From the NCBI RefSeq assembly GCF_009687885.1, contig NZ_BLAF01000094.1, positions 1-32,083 of the forward strand: a stretch of DNA of 32,083 nt, given 5' to 3'. The DNA comes from Acrocarpospora pleiomorpha (GTDB taxonomy: Bacteria; Actinomycetota; Actinomycetes; Streptosporangiales; Streptosporangiaceae). The notes below the pieces were generated by a model. The model did no database searches. It was given only the letters and a program-made list of their open reading frames with translations, and was not told where the DNA came from. Position 1 is the stretch's first letter, and every line of letters starts with the position of its first letter. Shown here piece after piece: positions 29,532 to 32,083 of this stretch. Both the position numbers and the translations under genes were made by a program.

Positions 29532-31664
29532 ATGCTCGGGTTTCCGTTCGAGGTGCGGGATCCCTCCCGTGCGAAGGGCGCCTCCGGACGCGAGCTGCCC
29601 GCGTTGCTGAAGGGCACCATGCTGGACCCTGAGTACGTCCCGCCTCAGCGTTCCGCCGACGACGCCCACAGAGACACATACGGGGGCGCGTGCGGCGGCG
29701 CATACGGCGACGCATGGCCGCAGAACGCACGGCAGCAGTTTCTCCACGATCGCTCCACCGACTCTGGCCGCTCCACCGACGGTGCCCGCTCCACCGACGG
29801 TGCCCGCTCCACCGACGGTGCCCGCTCCACCGACGGTGCCCGCTCCACCGACGGTGCCCGCTCCACCGACGGTGCCCGCTCCACCGAGGCCGGCCGATCC
29901 ACCGACGGTGCCCGCTCGGCGGGGGCGGAGGCCTCGGCAGGGCCGCAGGCCTGTGGTGAGCCGGTGGGTTCGGGGGTGCTGGTGGCGGAGCTGAGGCAGC
30001 GTGCGTCCCTGCTTGCGGTGTCCGACCTGCCCGACAGCAGCGGGTTGTGTCTGGGTGAGACGGAGGAGTTGCTGTTCACGCGGGATCGGCTGGACTCGGC
30101 GATCGCCGCGCGGGTGGGGCGAGTGCATGCGGCCGGTGAGGCCAGGAGCGCCTCCAGTGGCGGGCATGCCTCGACTGGGACCTGGTTGCGTGCTTCGGCG
30201 GGGATGAGCGGCGGGGGCGCGTCTCGTCTGGTCCGGTTGGCGACTCAGCTGGCCCGGCTGCCCGTGGTGCGGGAGCGGTTCGCCTGCGGGGCGCTGGCGG
30301 AGGGGTCGGTTGAGGCGATCTGTCAGGTCACCGATCGTCTGAGTGATGCGCAGGCGGCGTTGGTGGAGCCGATTCTGGTGGAGTTGGCCGACGGCGCGTC
30401 TCCGGCGGAGATCGGCAAGGCTGGGCGGTATCTGCGTGAGTTGCTGGATCCGGGCACTCTGGAGGATGAGGCCGAAGACGACTACGCGACGCGTTTTCTG
30501 CTGGTCCGTCCGTCCAGTACGGGCGGTGTGGAGGGGGAGTTCCGGCTGCCCCGGGAGGCCGGTGCCCGGCTGCGCGAGTTCCTTACCGCTTATGCGAGGC
30601 CGAGGGGCAAGGACGATGACCGTCCGCTGCGGGTCCGTCAGGCCGACGCCCTGTCAGCGCTGTTGACCAAGAAGGTCACCACCGAATTGCTGGTCTTGGT
30701 CCGCGCTGAATCCCTGCCCACCGACCACCCCGCACACGCCGACCCCGCACCTGACGCCGACCCTGCACATGCGGCCTCCACTGCGGCGCCCGGCACACCC
30801 GGCACGCCCGCCACGGGGGTGCCGCCATCGCAGAGCACTTCCGGACACGCCGACACAGCCGCGACCGACACCACTGACCCCCATACCGCCATCGCTGACA
30901 CCGCTGACACCGCTGACACCGCTGGCTCCAGCGATGCTAGGCCCGGGACAGCTCAGGCCGGTGACGGCTCGACCTGCCGCGCGAGCGGTCCCCGCCACAC
31001 CGCAGGCACGGGTTCAGTCGGAGGAGGTACCGGCAGCGCAGACACGGGTCCGACCGGGACATGCGCCAGCAGCGCGGGCACCGGTTCAGCCGGAACAGAT
31101 ACCGGCGGCGCGGGCACGGGTTCAGCCGGAGCAGGTGCCAGCAGCGCGAACACCGGTTCAGCCGGCGCGGGTGCGGGGAGCGTGGGCTCGGGTGTGGGGC
31201 CGGTGGGGGAGGCGTGCAGGACGTGTGGGCATGCGCCGGACCGGCTGGCGCCCGGGCTGTTGATCGCCACCGGGCAGCTGCTGCCGATCTCCGATGTCCA
31301 CCGGCTGGCCCGTACCTCGAGACTGGTCCGGATGGTCGTGGACGCCAAGGGCCGGGTGCTGGACATGGGTCGTGCGGTTCGCCTGGCCACGCCGGCGCAG
31401 CGGCAGGCCATCCTGGCCCGCTACACCACCTGCTACCGCGACGACTGCGCCATCCCCGCCGACATGTGCGAAATCGACCACGTCAGAGGCTGGGCCGACG
31501 GCGGCACCACCGACCTTGATTACCTCGCCCCCGCCTGCACCTGGCACAACCGAGACAAAGCAGCCCACCCTGAGCGCTACCGCCTCCGCCGCAACGAGGA
31601 CGGCACCTGGACCCTGCTCTACCTCGGCAAAAGAGGCCGCTTCGCCGGACGATTCCGACGCTGA
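29532..31664 (+). CDS. DUF222 / HNH endonuclease with repeat-rich linkers
   Basis: The product has 710 residues. A short N-terminus is followed by a Ser/Thr/Asp repeat region (about 74-127: nine RSTDGA-like units), the helical DUF222 domain (about 140-395: LLVAVSDLP to LSALLTKKVTTELLVLV), a long Thr/Ala/Gly/Pro-rich linker (about 400-560) and a C-terminal HNH domain (about 631-676: YTTCYRDDCAIPADMCEIDHV, GGTTDLDYLAPACTWHN). The HNH His and metal-site residues and the paired cysteines are visible. Family members (13E12-repeat proteins of mycobacteria and many copies in actinobacteria) are assumed to be nucleases, but their role is mostly unknown. I chose the ATG at 29532 because AAAGGAGG lies 8-9 nt upstream; the frame extends to 29427. 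It is a stand-alone gene on the accessory side. Confidence 0.88.
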   Translation: MLGFPFEVRDPSRAKGASGRELPALLKGTMLDPEYVPPQRSADDAHRDTYGGACGGAYGDAWPQNARQQFLHDRSTDSGRSTDGARSTDGARSTDGARSTDGARSTDGARSTDGARSTEAGRSTDGARSAGAEASAGPQACGEPVGSGVLVAELRQRASLLAVSDLPDSSGLCLGETEELLFTRDRLDSAIAARVGRVHAAGEARSASSGGHASTGTWLRASAGMSGGGASRLVRLATQLARLPVVRERFACGALAEGSVEAICQVTDRLSDAQAALVEPILVELADGASPAEIGKAGRYLRELLDPGTLEDEAEDDYATRFLLVRPSSTGGVEGEFRLPREAGARLREFLTAYARPRGKDDDRPLRVRQADALSALLTKKVTTELLVLVRAESLPTDHPAHADPAPDADPAHAASTAAPGTPGTPATGVPPSQSTSGHADTAATDTTDPHTAIADTADTADTAGSSDARPGTAQAGDGSTCRASGPRHTAGTGSVGGGTGSADTGPTGTCASSAGTGSAGTDTGGAGTGSAGAGASSANTGSAGAGAGSVGSGVGPVGEACRTCGHAPDRLAPGLLIATGQLLPISDVHRLARTSRLVRMVVDAKGRVLDMGRAVRLATPAQRQAILARYTTCYRDDCAIPADMCEIDHVRGWADGGTTDLDYLAPACTWHNRDKAAHPERYRLRRNEDGTWTLLYLGKRGRFAGRFRR
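29751..29912 (+). repeat. 18-bp in-frame tandem repeat, nine units
   Basis: The unit CGCTCCACCGACGGTGCC (Arg-Ser-Thr-Asp-Gly-Ala) occurs six times without change at 29769-29876. Variant units lie at 29751-29768 (RSTDSG), 29877-29894 (RSTEAG) and 29895-29912 (RSTDGA, first codon CGA), and a degenerate tenth follows. Identical copies point to recent slippage or unequal exchange. The array keeps the reading frame of the HNH gene. Confidence 0.95.
30894..30920 (+). repeat. 9-bp tandem repeat in the HNH linker, three units
   Basis: GCTGACACC (Ala-Asp-Thr) is repeated exactly three times, followed by a changed copy GCTGGCTCC. It lies within the low-complexity linker between the DUF222 and HNH domains. 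Confidence 0.85.
31074..31181 (+). repeat. 36-bp imperfect in-frame repeat in the HNH linker, three units
   Basis: Units at 31074-31109, 31110-31145 and 31146-31181 encode AGTGSAGTDTGG, AGTGSAGAGASS and ANTGSAGAGAGS. More degraded Gly/Ser/Ala units lie just before. The period of 12 residues and the kept frame suggest growth of a flexible linker by duplication. Confidence 0.75.
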
Positions 31665-32083
31665 ACCGAACCGGCACGAGCGCGCCACCCATTTGGGGCA
31701 GGGAACCGTCCGGGCCGACTCCGCGTGCCGACTCTCCGTTTGGTCGGCTCCGAATTCGTCGGGTCCTTTGGCGTGGACAGTGTGGCCAGTGCGGATGCCC
31801 GCGTGCCGATCTGCGGGAGATCGCGGCACTAGATCGCCATGACTTCCTCGTCGTCGCCCCTCGCTGTTGCCCCCGGCCACCTTCCCAAGGGACCCCACCA
31901 CCTTCCCAGGGACAATGCCTCACAGGTCTCCCCGGCCGTTGACCCTACGGACTCCGTTGACCCTACGGACTCCGTTGACCCTACGGACTCCGTGAAGCTG
32001 TCAGGCAATGTGGCTAGTGCGCATGGTGTGAGACGCGCGGTCTCCGTGCCGCGTTGCTGTCCCAACTAGTCCATCGGTGCCAG
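31665..32083. other. 419-bp stretch after the HNH gene without a convincing gene
   Basis: Frames are open on both strands between about 31829 and 32069, but this comes from repeats whose period is a multiple of three; neither frame has a ribosome binding site. The stretch holds a direct repeat CCACCTTCCCA (31877-31887 and 31898-31908) and the 18-bp tandem repeat at 31938-31991. No terminator hairpin or tRNA was seen. Confidence 0.5.
31938..31991. repeat. 18-bp tandem repeat downstream of the HNH gene, three units
   Basis: GTTGACCCTACGGACTCC occurs three times in a row without change (31938-31955, 31956-31973, 31974-31991) and is followed by a partial copy (GT). It is unrelated in sequence to the 18-bp repeat within the HNH gene. 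There are no spacers, so it is not a CRISPR array. Confidence 0.95.

Noticed and set aside
29751..31991. CRISPR array
   Set aside because: The repeats are directly tandem without unique spacers, the two main arrays have different units, one is in-frame coding, and no cas genes are present.
31829..32069. Opposed small ORFs over the 18-bp repeat (minus 31829-32065, plus 31839-32069)
   Set aside because: Both strands stay open because the repeat period is a multiple of three; neither has a ribosome binding site or recognisable protein.

Overview
The window is high-GC actinobacterial DNA with GC-rich third codon positions, many GTG starts and several leaderless promoters. Gene content and order suggest the order Streptosporangiales or a close relative of Streptomyces; this is an inference from protein likeness and remembered gene order, not a search. 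The left 27 kb is ordinary, densely packed chromosomal core. From about 27.0 kb the DNA changes to sparse, partly decayed accessory sequence.

Layout. At the left edge lies the 5' part of sepH (cell division, minus strand), preceded by a secreted subtilisin-type protease and an MFS transporter / sugar-lactone oxidase pair, also on the minus strand. Then come a membrane-anchored lytic transglycosylase and a convergent ferrochelatase, an S9 peptidase, an inositol-monophosphatase-family enzyme, a tiny divergent protein, and the CutR/CutS two-component pair. A DUF4193 zinc-ribbon-like protein and an EcsC-like protein follow, then otsA (trehalose-6-phosphate synthase), a DUF4235 membrane protein, a short archaeal-style valyl-tRNA synthetase and an AI-2E family transporter.

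From 19.9 to 27.0 kb the order is dut, DUF3710, OB-fold protein, DUF3159, ceoC/ceoB (TrkA-like RCK proteins), a KimA-like potassium permease and a TrmA-type RNA m5U methyltransferase. As I remember it, the same order exists in Mycobacterium tuberculosis (Rv2697c down to Rv2689c), so this is an old conserved block. Two potassium-gating RCK proteins sit divergent from a permease that keeps the K+-binding residues known from Bacillus KimA. They plausibly form one potassium homeostasis module.

The right end (27.0-32.1 kb) holds a 58-residue small protein whose ribosome binding site can be folded away, an orphan 155-residue ORF, a frameshifted relic of a secreted protein, a Phd/YefM-like antitoxin-type protein without a visible toxin, and a DUF222/HNH endonuclease. 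The endonuclease gene is full of in-frame tandem repeats (18, 9 and 36 bp) and a further 18-bp tandem repeat lies just downstream. No tRNA, rRNA, CRISPR array, prophage or intact insertion sequence was seen. I see no clear new multi-gene system. The best leads are the KimA-like/CeoBC module, candidate operators at cutRS and sepH, and the repeat-rich HNH locus with its decayed surroundings.
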